A stretch of 64,000 nucleotides of DNA. Source: Certhia americana (taxonomy: Eukaryota > Chordata > Aves > Passeriformes > Certhiidae). The notes under the pieces are model-generated. The model did no database searches and was not told where the DNA came from. It saw only the letters and a program-made list of their open reading frames with translations. Both the position numbers and the translations under genes were made by a program. The stretch is taken from assembly GCA_018697195.1 (NCBI GenBank), contig CM031866.1, forward strand, positions 8,590,854 through 8,654,853. Reading direction: 5' to 3'. Position 1 is the stretch's first letter; every line of letters starts with the position of its first letter. Positions 32,806-56,800 of this stretch are shown one piece after another.

Positions 32806-33000
32806 GTTTATTGTGCTTTGATCACAGAATAATAAGAAAGGATGGTTCTGGAACACAAGTTAGAGTCTATCTGTTCCAAAAGTTACGTCTTTCAGAGAAT
32901 TTGGGCAAGAGAATAATAAATGGGGTAATCATGACTAACTTGAATAGTAAAAGATTGCTGTGTGCTTGAAATGGTGAAGGGACATTTCAGCTCCTGAAGG

Positions 33001-33280
33001 NNNNNNNNNNNNNNNNNNNNNNNNNNNNNNNNNNNNNNNNNNNNNNNNNNNNNNNNNNNNNNNNNNNNNNNNNNNNNNNNNNNNNNNNNNNNNNNNNNNN
33101 NNNNNNNNNNNNNNNNNNNNNNNNNNNNNNNNNNNNNNNNNNNNNNNNNNNNNNNNNNNNNNNNNNNNNNNNNNNNNNNNNNNNNNNNNNNNNNNNNNNN
33201 NNNNNNNNNNNNNNNNNNNNNNNNNNNNNNNNNNNNNNNNNNNNNNNNNNNNNNNNNNNNNNNNNNNNNNNNNNNNNNNN
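33001..33280. other. Assembly gap (280 N)
   Basis: 280 undetermined bases separate the two duplicate blocks. Both edges fall within the duplicated sequence, so the gap probably represents a failed join rather than missing unique sequence. Confidence 0.99.
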
Positions 33281-33477
33281 CTAAGCACGTGCTTGCAATT
33301 GTAGCGGCTCCCAGCCCACGGTGCACGTATCAGTTCCGTGCTCGGTGTGGCCCGCCCTCCGCTCCTTCCGGCCCGATCTGGAGAGCATTCGGTCCCTGTG
33401 CACGGGTCCGCTCCGACGCCTTGGGCGGCCTGCGAGGGGCGCAGCCCCGGCACATTCCCGGCGCTCCGGGAACTCCT

Positions 33478-34090
33478 GGGCACATCCCTGACACATCCCG
33501 GGCTCATCACCTGAACATTCCGTGCTCATCCCGGGCCATTCCCGGCATCCCGGGCACATCCCAGGCACATTCCCGACACAAACATCCTCGGCACATCCCG
33601 CACATTCCCAGGGCACATCCCGGCTCATGCCAGGCACATTCCCGGGCACATTCCCAGGCACATTCCCGGGCTCATCCCAGGCTCATCCCAGCACATCCGG
33701 CTCATCCCAGCAACATTCCCGGGCTCAATCGCCAGGCACATTCCGAGGCGCATCCCATCTCATCCAGGCACATTCCCAGGCACATTCCGTCTCATCCCCA
33801 GGCAGACATTCCCGGGCTCATCCCAGCCTCATCCCAGGCACATCCCGGCTCATCCCATGCACATCCGGCTCATCCAGCCTCTCCCAGGCACATCCCCGGG
33901 CACAGCCTGACCATCCCGGCTCATCCGTGCTCATCCCTGCTCATCCCGGCTCATCCCTGCTCCATCCCGAGCTCCTCTGCTCCATCCCGGGCTCATCCCT
34001 GCTCATCCCAGGGCTCATCCTGCTCCATCCCGGCTCATCCTCTCCATCCCCGGGCTCATCCCTGCTCCATCCCTGACACATCCCTGCTCC
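33478..34090. repeat. GC-rich minisatellite upstream of BTBD1, right copy
   Basis: About 0.6 kb of the same 11-12-base unit family as at 29118-29830. The array ends about 110 bases before the BTBD1 start codon, so it probably lies in the promoter or 5' UTR. Unit number and order differ from the left copy, as expected from error-prone reads over a tandem array. Confidence 0.88.
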
Positions 34091-34199
34091 GGCCGTGCCT
34101 TGCGCGGCCGTGGCGCTGTGCGGCGGGGGGTGCCCGCGGTGACGCCGAGGCGGTAGCTGACGGACGCCCGCGCGGCCCGCCGGCGCGGCCCGAGGGGCG

Positions 34200-46519
<12,320 letters not shown>

Positions 46520-47100
46520 TTTCACATGATGATCTGGAATGTGTTGGTGTCTCAGTGGACTTCAGCTCACTATTGGCAGCCGTTAAAAAAATCTGTTAAA
46601 TTACTTTAATGTGTAAAAACAAAGCTAATTTGTTTGAGGGGTACCAGAAAAGCTATTTTTCCCGCATCCTTATTGGTAGATTGTAATTTAGCTTTTCCTC
46701 TAAATGAAATGTTAAGTGTATATTGAAAAGTTTGTTTTAAGTAGTATCTTGTGGTTAATTACTTTGTGTTTTCACCCCTTTGTTTCTTATGTAGTAAAAT
46801 TCATTTTTTGAACTGGAAAACCCTTACTTGTTATGGAACAACTTGTGTATGTTTTCTCCAATCTGTCCTTAAAAGACAGTAAAGCTGCTGCTGTTGTCCC
46901 ATCTTGCACTTCTTTCCAAAATGACCTTGGATTGACTCTATGGACATGGATTGCTACTGTATTTTTTTGAAGTACATCAGCAAAGCTGCATTCATATTGC
47001 CATCATCTTGACTTTTTCCAAGAGCCATGGAGAATTAATGGACTTTGCACTGCAGAGAACATCTGCAGCTGCACTAAAGAAATAAATATTAAGTCAAATT
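46520..47100 (+). other. BTBD1: BTBD1 3' UTR
   Basis: AT-rich sequence between the stop codon and the first good polyadenylation signal at 47081. No other gene is seen. Confidence 0.6.
47081..47086 (+). terminator. BTBD1: Probable BTBD1 polyadenylation signal
   Basis: A canonical AATAAA lies 562 bases after the stop codon and is followed by T-rich sequence. Cleavage about 15-25 bases later would leave roughly 1.1 kb to the C15orf40 start codon. Confidence 0.6.
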
Positions 47101-47700
47101 CAGCAACAAACAGATCTTTCCAGAATCTCTTTTAATTCAGAAGGGCTGTTTTGGAATATAGAACTGGTTATGCAAATAGCCACTGTATATACATATGTGC
47201 CTATAAAAATGTATAATGTGAAAATGAGAATATGAGACTTGTAATGATGTTATTTTATCATTGGATATTCTAGTACTAAAAACAATAGTATAACCCTAAG
47301 AATTATTGGTGTGCGATGAGTTTTACAGATTGCATACAATAATTTAATGCAATTGCTGTATGTATATAGTATTCAGTGTCTTGCAATATGTACTGTGTAG
47401 TAACAGAATGGCTTCGTGTACAAAGACCTGTACCCTCCTCCACGTTATACTAAAGTAGTAATTTGAGAATGCAGGAGAAAAAGTAAGAACATTTCTTTTT
47501 TTAAGGGGGAAAACGGGGAGGTCACGCAGGTTTGGGGTGTCCAAAGGCCGTGTGGAGAACAAGTGTCTGTCAGACGTCCAGCTCTGTGCACACTCCGCCA
47601 GCGCTCTCCTGTCCCTGGGCGCAGGGTGGTTCCGAGACAGGGAGCCGGGCCGGGCCGGGTGGGAGCAGCTGCGGCGGGAACAGAGCGAGGCTGTGGGGAA

Positions 47701-48120
47701 ACAGCCGCGGCGAGTACAGGGCAGGGCTGGAGCAGCCGCGGCGAGTACAGGGCAGGGCTGGAGCAGCCACGGCGAGTACAGGGCAGGGCTGGAGCAGCCA
47801 CGGCGGGCACAGGGCCGGGCACAGNNNNNNNNNNACAGGGCAGGGCTGGAGCAGCCACGGCGGGCACAGGGCCGGGCACAGGGCAGGGCTGGAGCAGCCG
47901 TGCCGGGCACAGGGCCTGGCTGGAGCAGCCGTGCCGGGCACAGGGCCGGGCTAGAGCAGCCACGGCGGGCACAGGGCCGGGCACAGGGCCGGGCTGGAGC
48001 AGCCGTGCCGGGCACACGGCCTGACCGGGCTGGAGCAGCCGCGGCGGGCACAGGGCAGGGCTGGAGCAGCCGTGCCGGGCACAGGGCCTGACCGCGATGG
48101 AGCAGCCGCGGCGGGCACAG
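47701..48120. repeat. 31-bp GC-rich minisatellite upstream of C15orf40
   Basis: About twelve units of the type acagggcagggctggagcag followed by ccgcggcgggc (31 bp). Units vary between ccgcgg, ccacgg and ccgtgcc, and some carry an extra 12-base acagggccgggc insertion, giving 43 bp. The array ends about 70 bases before the C15orf40 start codon. Open frames on both strands through it are repeat artefacts. Confidence 0.92.
47825..47834. other. Assembly gap (10 N) inside the minisatellite
   Basis: Ten undetermined bases interrupt the 31-bp array, splitting a acagggc-type unit. The size is nominal; the true number of repeat units is unknown. Confidence 0.99.
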
Positions 48121-48192
48121 CCCCAGCCCGTGTGGAGGGCGCAGGCGTCTCGGGGCGGGCCCGGCGCGGTTGCCGGAAGGGCCGCCCCGGCC

Positions 48193-48264
48193 ATGCCGAG
48201 CCTCGCTGGGTTCCTGCGAGTGCGGGCGGCGCCGGTGCGGAGCGGCCGGGCCATGCCCGGGAAG
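48193..48264 (+). CDS. C15orf40: C15orf40 exon 1
   Basis: 72 nt, 24 codons, from ATG in a Kozak-like gccATGcc context to donor AAG|GTGCGG. It encodes an Arg/Ala-rich leader and ends MPGK. The inner ATG at 48253 is a possible alternative start. Confidence 0.85.
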
Positions 48265-50352
48265 GTGCGGGCAAGGCCAGGAGCGGGAAGGGGGGCAGGG
48301 GCGGGTGGTGCCCGCGGTGACCGCGCCTGTTCCTCTGTTTCAGGGAAAAGCAGCCGCCAAGGGCCCCACGGAGCCGGGCGCCGCCGCGGGACCGGTGGTG
48401 GCGTTGGGCGGCGGCTCCGTGAGGGTGGCGGTCCGTGCCAAGCCCGGCGCCCGCTGCAGCGCCGTCACAGGTGGGTCTGCGGACCGGGGCGCTGCTTCGC
48501 TGCATCCTGAGGAGCAGGGGCGGAGGGGAGGAACGCACAGAATCCCACCCGAGAACTAAAGCGAGGAGTTCGGCTCTCCGGCAGTAGCTCTTCGCGTCCC
48601 CTCTGTATAGCGCTGGGTGGCGCAGTGAGCACGGGGCAAATCCTGATCCTAAATCCTTCACTTTGTGGTTTCGTGTAGGCTGTTTGTGTCTCAAGAGTCT
48701 CTGCGGTTTTATTAGAGCCATAAAAGTTGGATGTCATTAAAATGTTCTCCGTTTACAGCCCTGGGCTTGCGCTTTGCACGCGTTGGGGCCGCTTTCACAC
48801 GGGCTGTGGCCGTGTCCAGGCCCCTTTGGTAACAGGGAATTTACTTACAGGGTAACTCTCTGAGCAGACTTATTTTACAAGTGGCTTTTTGGGGACGGGG
48901 TAACCTGATTTGAGTCGTGTTACGTGGTGCCAAGCAGGACAACACCTGCACAAGAACGGGCAGTTAAGGGGAGCTCAGAGTGGTGCCCCCATTGTGAAAA
49001 GGCTGGTAACTCATGTCTGCACCCTGCCACAGCATGAAGGTTTCACTGCTTGTATTGTCAGGAGTTTATATTCTGTTGTACTGGCCGACAGTCAAGGGAA
49101 TTTATGAAATGTGAAAATGCCATCACCTGTTAGTCTATACATTTACTTGGTTTTAAATTGAAATGCTTTTGAAAGCATAAGCATTAATTTTTAGGAAACC
49201 ATGATTAGGTGTTCGGAATATTTTGAGCATAAAATCCTCCAACTGTTTGTTGTAGATGTGACGGCTGAGGCAGTAGGTGTAGCTATTGCTGCACCTCCTT
49301 CGGAAGGGGAGGCGAATGCAGAGCTGTGTCGCTACCTCTCTAAGGTGCTCGAAGTGAAGAAGAGTGATGTCATCTTAGAGAAGGTACTTCCTTTGTTTTC
49401 CTTTCAGTTTTGCCCAACTGCAGTAGAAATTCAAGCTTTTGAAACTTACATATTGTGCACAGGGAGCTACTCTGAGTTCAATCTAAAAGGCAGTTCAAAA
49501 AGTTTAGTTTGAGTTAATGGAATGATTCATTGAGAACAAACTTAGTGTAGGAAGAACTATGGCTGCCCTTGAGATCTTTTAATCAGAAGAGTTATCATGA
49601 TAATCTTTTGCAAATCTCTGTAGTTCATGTTTTCTGTGTTCTTGAAAGATTCTCGTTTCCAATGTCAAATGAGTTCACAGAATTCATGTTCTGCAGAGAA
49701 TGTGCGTTTTATTAATAATTTTTCACTGTTTTTTAAAATAATTTCTGTATTTGAATCAAAAGATTCTCACATTTGACTGTCACACATAAGCAAGAGTGTA
49801 TGTAAGCACATGGGTTGTAGCTGGGCCTCAAGAGTTTCTCTTGTATTAGAATGTACATCTTTACTTTGGTGAGTGGAAACTGTGTTTTATTCATTGCACT
49901 GAATAAATAATTTATTTTATTAATTCATTGCACTTGAGGTCAGACTTTCCAGCCATTTCCATTTATAGTTTATGAGCATAAGAGCACAATGAAAAATTGT
50001 GCTTTTAAAATTTTTATCTGTTGCTTTAATGGACTAGTTGTAGTACTCTTTGAAAGAGTAATGGTAAAGGATAAGATGACCAGGGAATTGAGTACTGTGT
50101 TGTAAAAAGGTAGACACAAAAAGACATAAGTCTTGTTTTTCCTGAATCATGGGCAAACTGCTTAATTTGTTTTTCAGTATTTTATAATTAGCACTGTTTC
50201 CTTACCTTAAAGGATGATTCTCTGAAAAATAGGTTTTCTTCTGTGTTTGTCTAAACCAGGGGGGTAAATCACGTGACAAAGTGGTGAAGATTTTGGTATC
50301 AGCGACACCAGATGAGATTTTAGAAAAACTGAAAAAAGAAGCTTCCAGTTGA
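48193..50352 (+). CDS. C15orf40: C15orf40 homologue, UPF0235/DUF167 protein (4 coding exons)
   Basis: This gene encodes a small DUF167 (YggU-like) protein. The fold is conserved from bacteria to animals, but its function is unknown. Exons: 48193-48264, 48344-48470, 49256-49383 and 50260-50352 (TGA at 50350-50352). All junctions are GT-AG, phases match, and the total is 420 nt, 139 residues. Family marks are the KPGA motif near residue 55, the signature [15 protein letters not shown], then [20 protein letters not shown] and [20 protein letters not shown]. The first 24 residues are rich in Arg and Ala without acids ([20 protein letters not shown]), which could be a mitochondrial targeting sequence; that is inference. 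An in-frame second ATG at 48253 (MPGK) would give a 119-residue form lacking it. It is tandem to BTBD1. Confidence 0.94.
48344..48470 (+). CDS. C15orf40: C15orf40 exon 2
   Basis: 127 nt encoding [38 protein letters not shown], then the first base of an Asp codon. It carries the first DUF167 beta strand and KPG turn. The acceptor is TTTCAG|GGA and the donor ACAG|GTGGGT. Confidence 0.93.
48471..49255 (+). other. C15orf40: C15orf40 intron 2
   Basis: A 785-bp intron with consensus ends, GC-rich at its start and AT-rich at its end. Nothing else is recognised. Confidence 0.8.
49256..49383 (+). CDS. C15orf40: C15orf40 exon 3
   Basis: 128 nt encoding [20 protein letters not shown] and the helix [18 protein letters not shown]. 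It contains the DUF167 signature APPxxGxAN. The acceptor is TTGTAG|AT and the donor GAGAAG|GTACTT. Confidence 0.95.
49384..50259 (+). other. C15orf40: C15orf40 intron 3
   Basis: A 0.88-kb AT-rich intron. The words ttcattgcact occur twice about 40 bases apart near 49891-49934. No other feature is seen. Confidence 0.8.
50260..50352 (+). CDS. C15orf40: C15orf40 exon 4 (last coding exon)
   Basis: 93 nt encoding [30 protein letters not shown] and TGA. GGKSRxK is the conserved C-terminal DUF167 motif. The acceptor is AACCAG|GGG. Confidence 0.95.
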   Translation, partial: GGKSRDKVVKILVSATPDEILEKLKKEASS

Positions 50353-50438
50353 CCTAAAGCAAGAGCAGGAAATAGGAAGAAGCATCTTGGTATATGGACT
50401 GATATTCTTTCTTATTTAATGTAGTGCTATTTGTGGGT

Positions 50439-50502
50439 ATGACTGTAAGAAGATACTTCTTACATGTAGTACTTCTTACATGACTATAAGAAGATACTTC
50501 TT
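50439..50502. repeat. Short local duplication in C15orf40 3' UTR
   Basis: The words atgactgtaagaagatacttctt and atgactataagaagatacttctt occur 41 bases apart, differing at one base. It looks like a local tandem duplication. Confidence 0.85.
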
Positions 50503-50864
50503 TCCCTTCCCCTCCTTGTTAATATAGGTGCTGTACAGTTAAAGTTCTTCTGTAGTTTTGGTTAGAAAACTGAGACTCTGTATCTGCTTCTGTCACTACA
50601 GACTTCCTTCTGCTCTGGAGAGTTTCCTGTGGGTAAGATTTGTCCCCTTCCCTGGTCCCTAAACAAATGGTTTAGGGAGTGTTTTTCTTAGTGAAGCAAA
50701 CATTGGTTAACAAAACGAGAGGCTTGGAGTGACAGCCTTCCATGTGGGAAGTGGTACAAAAGGACAAATCTGCATGGCAGAGATGTAAAAGAGACTGTTC
50801 TCTCTGATATCTCACAGCAGGTACTGTGTGCAGCTTTTCACTGTGGGCACTTACAGGTATCTAA

Positions 50865-50870
50865 AATAAA
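50865..50870 (+). terminator. C15orf40: Probable C15orf40 polyadenylation signal
   Basis: A canonical AATAAA 512 bases after the stop codon, followed within 25 bases by GT-rich sequence (tgtgctgttgttg), as expected of a downstream element. A second AATAAA-type hexamer occurs near 51096 and could serve as an alternative. Confidence 0.6.
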
Positions 50871-53800
50871 TGTCTTTGAAGCCAGTGTGCTGTTGTTGAT
50901 CACACAGGCAAACCAAAAGCAGAATCACTGAACAACTGAAAGAAAACCAGTTTTCAGTATGAAAAACCAGTGCAGAACCCAGTCATTGCACACGTGGAGT
51001 CACTTTGTAATAGTCTGTAAATAGTGTCCTTAAAAGTGAAGATATAGTCATATATATCTCTGCCAATTGAATGTCTCCTGTAATGACTGTTTTTAATAAA
51101 AGGGGCAAAAAGTATTATCAAACTTTGTTTTGTGTTTGTATTTTTAACAAAAGAAAAGAAATGTTTCCTAGAAGTCTCTTCATAGAATGCTACTTTTAAA
51201 CAGCCTTTTTTAACAATCTTTCCTTGGTCTGAAAATGAATAGTAGTGCAACCCCTAGAGAATTGAGCAGAGTCATTTGGAGAACAGAACAAGAAATTTGA
51301 AACAAAATGGGCAACTACACTCCAGTTTCAGGGCTGATGAGAAAAAGGCTGAAGTTCTCTATTTATCAGGCTTCAAAGGTCAAAATAAGACCGAACTGAC
51401 GTTTCCCAAAAATGTGTGTGATACCACACACGTTTCTGGTAGGACTTCATTTTTTCCTCTGCATCACTGCTGACATCTGAAATTGTCCTGTATTTGTTCT
51501 ATGGTTGTCATGGCTAAAGGAAAAAAGATAAACTCTTCTGAAGGTTTGCTTAAGCTTTGTCATACATTCTCCTGGAAAACACTGTTATGAATGCATAAGC
51601 ATTTATGCAGATGCATTGCCAGATTGGTGCAGTACAGGCTTCATTGCTTATAATTTAGCTTTTTCATGGGCAAAAATCTTTTGCTTTAGGGAACTCCTTC
51701 AGTGTCCTATTACCATAAATATTGCAACGGTTGCTTTTGGAGTTAGAGAACTGGTGTTTGTCCAGATGAAAGTTTCTTCAAGGTGACTCAGTTTAAAGAT
51801 GTTATGAAAAATGTTACTTTCTAGAGAAATAAGTCTAAATTTTTAGTTCTGTTTAATGGTTTGCACCTGAGCCCCTTATTTTCTCGGGCCTTTAGCCAGC
51901 CTCAGTCCTCTTTCTTTACTTATCTTTTCAGTCTGCACAGACTGATTTTCTTTTACTGCTCCATCAGTTTTAGTTCACCCCTCCCTGCTGTTAGATCTGT
52001 TCTTGCCCAGCAGAGGGATGCCTTGTCTTGCAGAAAAATTAAGGCAAAGCAAACCAAGACAATTGGTGGTTTGTTGCTGGGGGGGGGTTCCTCTTATTTC
52101 CTAAACTTCTTATCATAAGTAGAAAACAGCAATAAAATGACTGAGGAATTCTGTATTTATAAATTTCATTTGGAATTGGATGCTGCAGCAGCCATTATAT
52201 TTTTTTTTTTTTTTGAAAGCTTATATACTCTGTTGAAATAATATATTTCATTACACTTTCCTTTGGCTTCAGACACACACTAAGGGAAGAGCTGTGTGGA
52301 CAGATACAGTCTCTGAAGTACATTGATCTTCTGTGATGATTACCTAAAATAGCCAATTTAGGTATTTAGTGCTCTGTCTTGTCAACATGTTCCACCTAGG
52401 CTTTTGCTGGCTTCTGCCTTGGTTTCTTCACCTTTCCTAAATGCCTTCAGCTGCCATCCTGCATCTATTTTTCCTGATCAAGGAAAGTAACTTGAATACC
52501 TGACAGTGTGGCAAATAAAGCCTTTACATCTGAGAACGTACAATTTATATAGTATGAGTAACCAAAATGATTTTAGAATGGTTGTATAAGTAACACTGGG
52601 GTGTTGCTATATAGAATCATATCTGACAGCCTCTTATGTCAATGTTTTTTATGCTGTCTTCCAGTTACATCCCTAATACCTTGGTTGTAGATTTATGTAA
52701 ACTGGTAAAATGCCTGTGAGGGAGGAACTGCTGGTCCATTGTATATCAAAAGAGAGGTAGAGAAGAGCTAACAAACTTGTGTGACCAAACAATGCCAAAA
52801 CTGTGATTTAGGCCTAGCTCCTGCAAGCCTAGCATTGAAATCCTAACCTGTCTCTCCATGAACACAGTAAAATGTCTTTCATTCTTTTGAAAAAATTGTG
52901 GCAGCAAGTATCCCTTACTCCAGCAGAGTATGTTTTAATAGAGCAGAGCTTAATGATATTGGAAGAAGCTTCTTCCAAGAATTTCAGAACACTTTACAAA
53001 TCCCTGCTCAAAATAAATTCTTATTCCTGGACCAATTTAAAAACGTTGTGGTGTCAGTTGCTGCATAACTTTTATCTATATTGGTACCTGCTTTATCCAT
53101 GTGCATTAAATTACATGATTATTCAACTATGGAAATCAAACACTGTCCTCTTTCCCTAATGGTCTGACCAATTTCAGTAAAATTTCTCTAATGGTGATTT
53201 AATATCTGACTGCTTGCAGACCTGTGCAGTCAGTGCAATTTTTAAGTACAATTAAGTTATTTAAACATTAGCAAAATAGAAGTTGTCTGAATAAATTCTG
53301 TGCCAGTCTTACGGCATAGAAGAGTCTTAGTCTTTCATCCACTCAGTTATATTTATTTTCTAAAATCCAGCTTTGAAAGTTGGTTTCATTGTAATAGTGT
53401 AATATGCTAATTAAGGATATTTAATTATACCCTCTGAAACTGCCTCTTTGCTCCTTTTCTTTCAGTCCACTCCATTTATCATCTGCAGCACATTCTTATT
53501 TCCCCTTTTGGTCCCAAGTGTTTCTAAATTCTCATTTCTTCAGGTATCATCAGTCTAAATAATCCTGGGTAATTGACAACTTTGTCAATAACTGGCAGCA
53601 GCAATTTAGCAGAAAGCACAGTTTAATATCTTCCTGCTTCCAGGAAGATAAATACACCTGATCTTCCTGCTCAGTACTTCACGTCTCATTCTTGCTTCCC
53701 CTCTCATGATGTTTACTTGCATGTGTAAAACTTGGGGTTTTAAATTTTTTTCTGCATTACTTCTACCTACTGTATTCCCCTCCTAATGTTTTAGTCTTTT

Positions 53801-56800
53801 AACTTGAGAGTATGATTCATTGCCATATTGATGGGTTTAAAAATGGGCTCCCCTGTCTCCTTTGGGGAACACAGTGCTTTATCCTCCAGTAAAACCTGTC
53901 CTGGTTGTTACTTTCTAGGAAGGGGCTGCACTTGAGGCAAAGTGCTCTTAATACAACTGAGGTACAATAAAAAAGCTGCTGAAGGAATGAAATGCTTGCC
54001 TGAAAGGAGGAGTCTGGTACTTCTCTGAGATATTGGGAATTTGATTCTTCCTGCTCCCTTATATATTGGCTTCTCAAGTAATTGTTACTGAGCTGTGATA
54101 AATTTTCTTTCATCTGTAAATGCTGTGTTTATTTGTTCTTTCAAGAGCTGGGGAAGTTAGAGTGATGAAGTATCTGCTGTGCCATCTTACTGCAGCCTGA
54201 GGGTAAGTTTTTGGAATATTGTTTAAATAACATTCTGAGTTTCCAAATCTGAAGTATGGCAGGTGAAAAGGAAAATATATTGAGTATCAGTTCAGCAGTT
54301 GGTCACTATAGAAACGTGCTGTAAAGAGAGCAGTTAGCCATGGACCCAAGGAAAAAAGAACAAACAACTGAGGGTCAAAGCCTCATTTCATGCTGCTCAG
54401 ATAAAGCAGTCGTCTGCCTTAAGAGAATAGCCAGGGTTACAAACTGTAATTCTGGGGTGATTGTCATTAAGTTGTTTTTTTTCTAATACCTCATAGGTGT
54501 GCAGTGCATGTTGGAAAGGCTGCAACAATGCTATTCCTTTGGCCAGCTTTTGCTGCTGTAACACTTTGCAAACCAGGATGCATTGAGGCATAATTTATTA
54601 AAAATTTCAAAGCTCTCAACGTGTGTTAGGACATACTTTGTGCCCAGCTGTCTGACAGGTGCATTGCCAAGTTGAATTTTATAAAACAAGCTATTTGTGT
54701 GGAACCTTCATTTTTTCACCAGTGCTGCTTTCCATAGCTTGTCTTAATATGTGTGAAGTTTTTTGCTTCCTTTCTGGTGTTCAGAAGGTCTGTGGGGTTA
54801 TATTTGATGGAGGTATCAGCACACATGGTCAGCTCCAGCCACCACCTTCCTGTCACATCCAGGTGCTCTTGCTGCCTCTCACCTTCAGTTCTGCTGCTGC
54901 TGTTTCAGGTAAGTGCCCTCCAGCAGGAGGTTGTTTCTGCTCTCTATTTGTCAGATCAGCATTGTTGCTGATGCTTATCTCCTTAGATGCTACCACATTT
55001 CTTTTTCTGTTTTTTGGGCCTGACAGCCCTTAGAGATGCAGTCATTGAGGAAGGAGGCAAAAGACCTTGTGATACAATCTGCAGTCAGAGGGCAAACCTG
55101 TCCCTTCCAGTGAGGCCCTATGGCAGCTCTTTTTAGTGTCTTGGAATTTGCCCTTTAATGAAATATCTCCTTTTGTCTCCAGTAAATCTGACAGCAAGCA
55201 GCCAGCACTATGTGAGGTCATGTTCCTGCTGTGAGGAAAGATTGCTGGTAGCTACTCAGATACACTTCTGAACAGGCAATTTTCTTCAGTTCCTTAACTG
55301 TCTTTTTACAATGGAAGTGCAAACTGTTACTAATAAACCTGATAGTTTTATGGGTTTTGAGGAGATTTTTCCTTTTTGTTTGAAAAAACCTGATTAAGCT
55401 CATCACTGACTGAATATAAATGCTAATACATAGAGGGAACCAGCCTGGCAAATTGCACTTGGCTAATTTTGCTTAATGAGAATGTCTGATTCTGTTCAGT
55501 CACTTCCTCACTGAGTTCAGGTTCAGCTGTTAAAGCAGACCCAGGAGCTTTTTGTTAAATATTTTTAAAAGATGATCAGCTTATAATGATGTTCTCAAAG
55601 TCTATGACTTCTTTTTGCTGTGATTGCTGTGACATATCAGGTAGAATAAATTCTTTTCTTTTTTTTAATACCATGCCAGAATATTTCTGGCAAAAGATAA
55701 ATGCAAAAATAGAACACCTGAAAACATTAATTTTACAATAGCTGTTGTTAAATTGTGGATGTGAGGCATGGCCTGTCTTTCAGTAGTCAAGTACCTGTGT
55801 GTGTAAAAGCAGAGAAGGGGTAAGATCTCATTAAACTCTGCTTTTAGTAGTCTGAAAAAGTATAAAAATCCTAAATGCACAAAACCAAGTAAAGAGGTGT
55901 CAGAGGAGTTGGTTTTTTTCACTCATCTTGCTGGAAGGTAGGCCTCCACAGGAAACCTACAGAAAACGTTTGGTTTCTCAGCTGTATGTAATTCCTGCTC
56001 ACTTCAGTGAGCCAACTTGGTCTTCTTTACCTGGGGAGGAATTTTGTGAAGTGCTCCAGGTTTTACACCTTTGGACTTCCAAACTTAAATAAGCAAATCT
56101 TGTTAGTTCATTTTTAGCAATTTTCAGGCTTGGTTTTAGGCTTTGCCCTGTGGTTATCCAATATTACCTTCATCAGACATCTGAAGAAACAGACCTTATT
56201 TTTTTTACTCCTGGGTTTATGTCATAGGTTAACTTCTCAAATCAAAAGATAAAGAAAATGAAACATGATAGGAAGGCATGGAATAATTTTGTTGAAGGGT
56301 AATTTACTGGGCTTGAACGTGGCACTTTTTTAAACTTATTTTATGTGGCTTATGGGCTTTTGCAGGCTTGTCCTGCATGTCATTCTAAATTCTGCTGGGA
56401 AGGAAGATACACAGAATAGAGGGTGTGATAGACTCTTGATGTTTTATAGCACCTCCTCTGCTGTTTAGCACTCAAGTCAGAATGGGGAAAAAAACCTGTC
56501 AGGTTTTCAAAGACTGTAAATCTAATAATTTGCAATATAAGTTTCACAGTTATTTCTTACTGGCAATCTGTGAATCTAGGTGGTAAAAGGATATTACCTA
56601 TGGCCCTCTTAGTGTGACTCCTGAGTCCTGCCAATCTGAAATTTTCAAACAGGAAAGATTCATCTTCTGAAATGATAGGTTCATGTGAGGACCACTGATG
56701 TGAAATATAAAAAGAGCATCTATTGATGTGTTTGCTGTTGAGAATACAAATTCAGATGAAAAAGTTGATCAACTGCTCATAAGTAGTTCATCTATTCTGC

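Larger units (their letters stand above)
28949..33000 (+). repeat. Left copy of a ~4-kb direct duplication (BTBD1 5' region)
   Basis: This block aligns collinearly with 33281-37213: same unique lead-in (ctaagcac...), same minisatellite, same exon-1 sequence with donor, and same intron text. The copies differ mainly by one- or two-base insertions and deletions every few tens of bases, often in homopolymers. The left copy ends at the N gap, in the same words (tttcagctcctga) at which homology ends inside the right copy. This pattern fits two unmerged overlapping contig ends carrying long-read errors better than an evolutionary duplication. Confidence 0.9.
47560..48560 (+). promoter_or_regulatory. 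C15orf40: CpG-island promoter region of C15orf40
   Basis: GC- and CpG-rich DNA begins about 0.6 kb before the C15orf40 ATG and extends past exon 2. A large part of it is a minisatellite. No TATA box is seen. The island is very close to the BTBD1 3' end. Confidence 0.65.

Noticed and set aside
47344..48254. Minus-strand frames of 235 and 269 codons rich in Cys, Ala, Arg and Pro, and matching plus-strand frames
   Set aside because: They are repeat artefacts of the 31-bp minisatellite and include the N gap.
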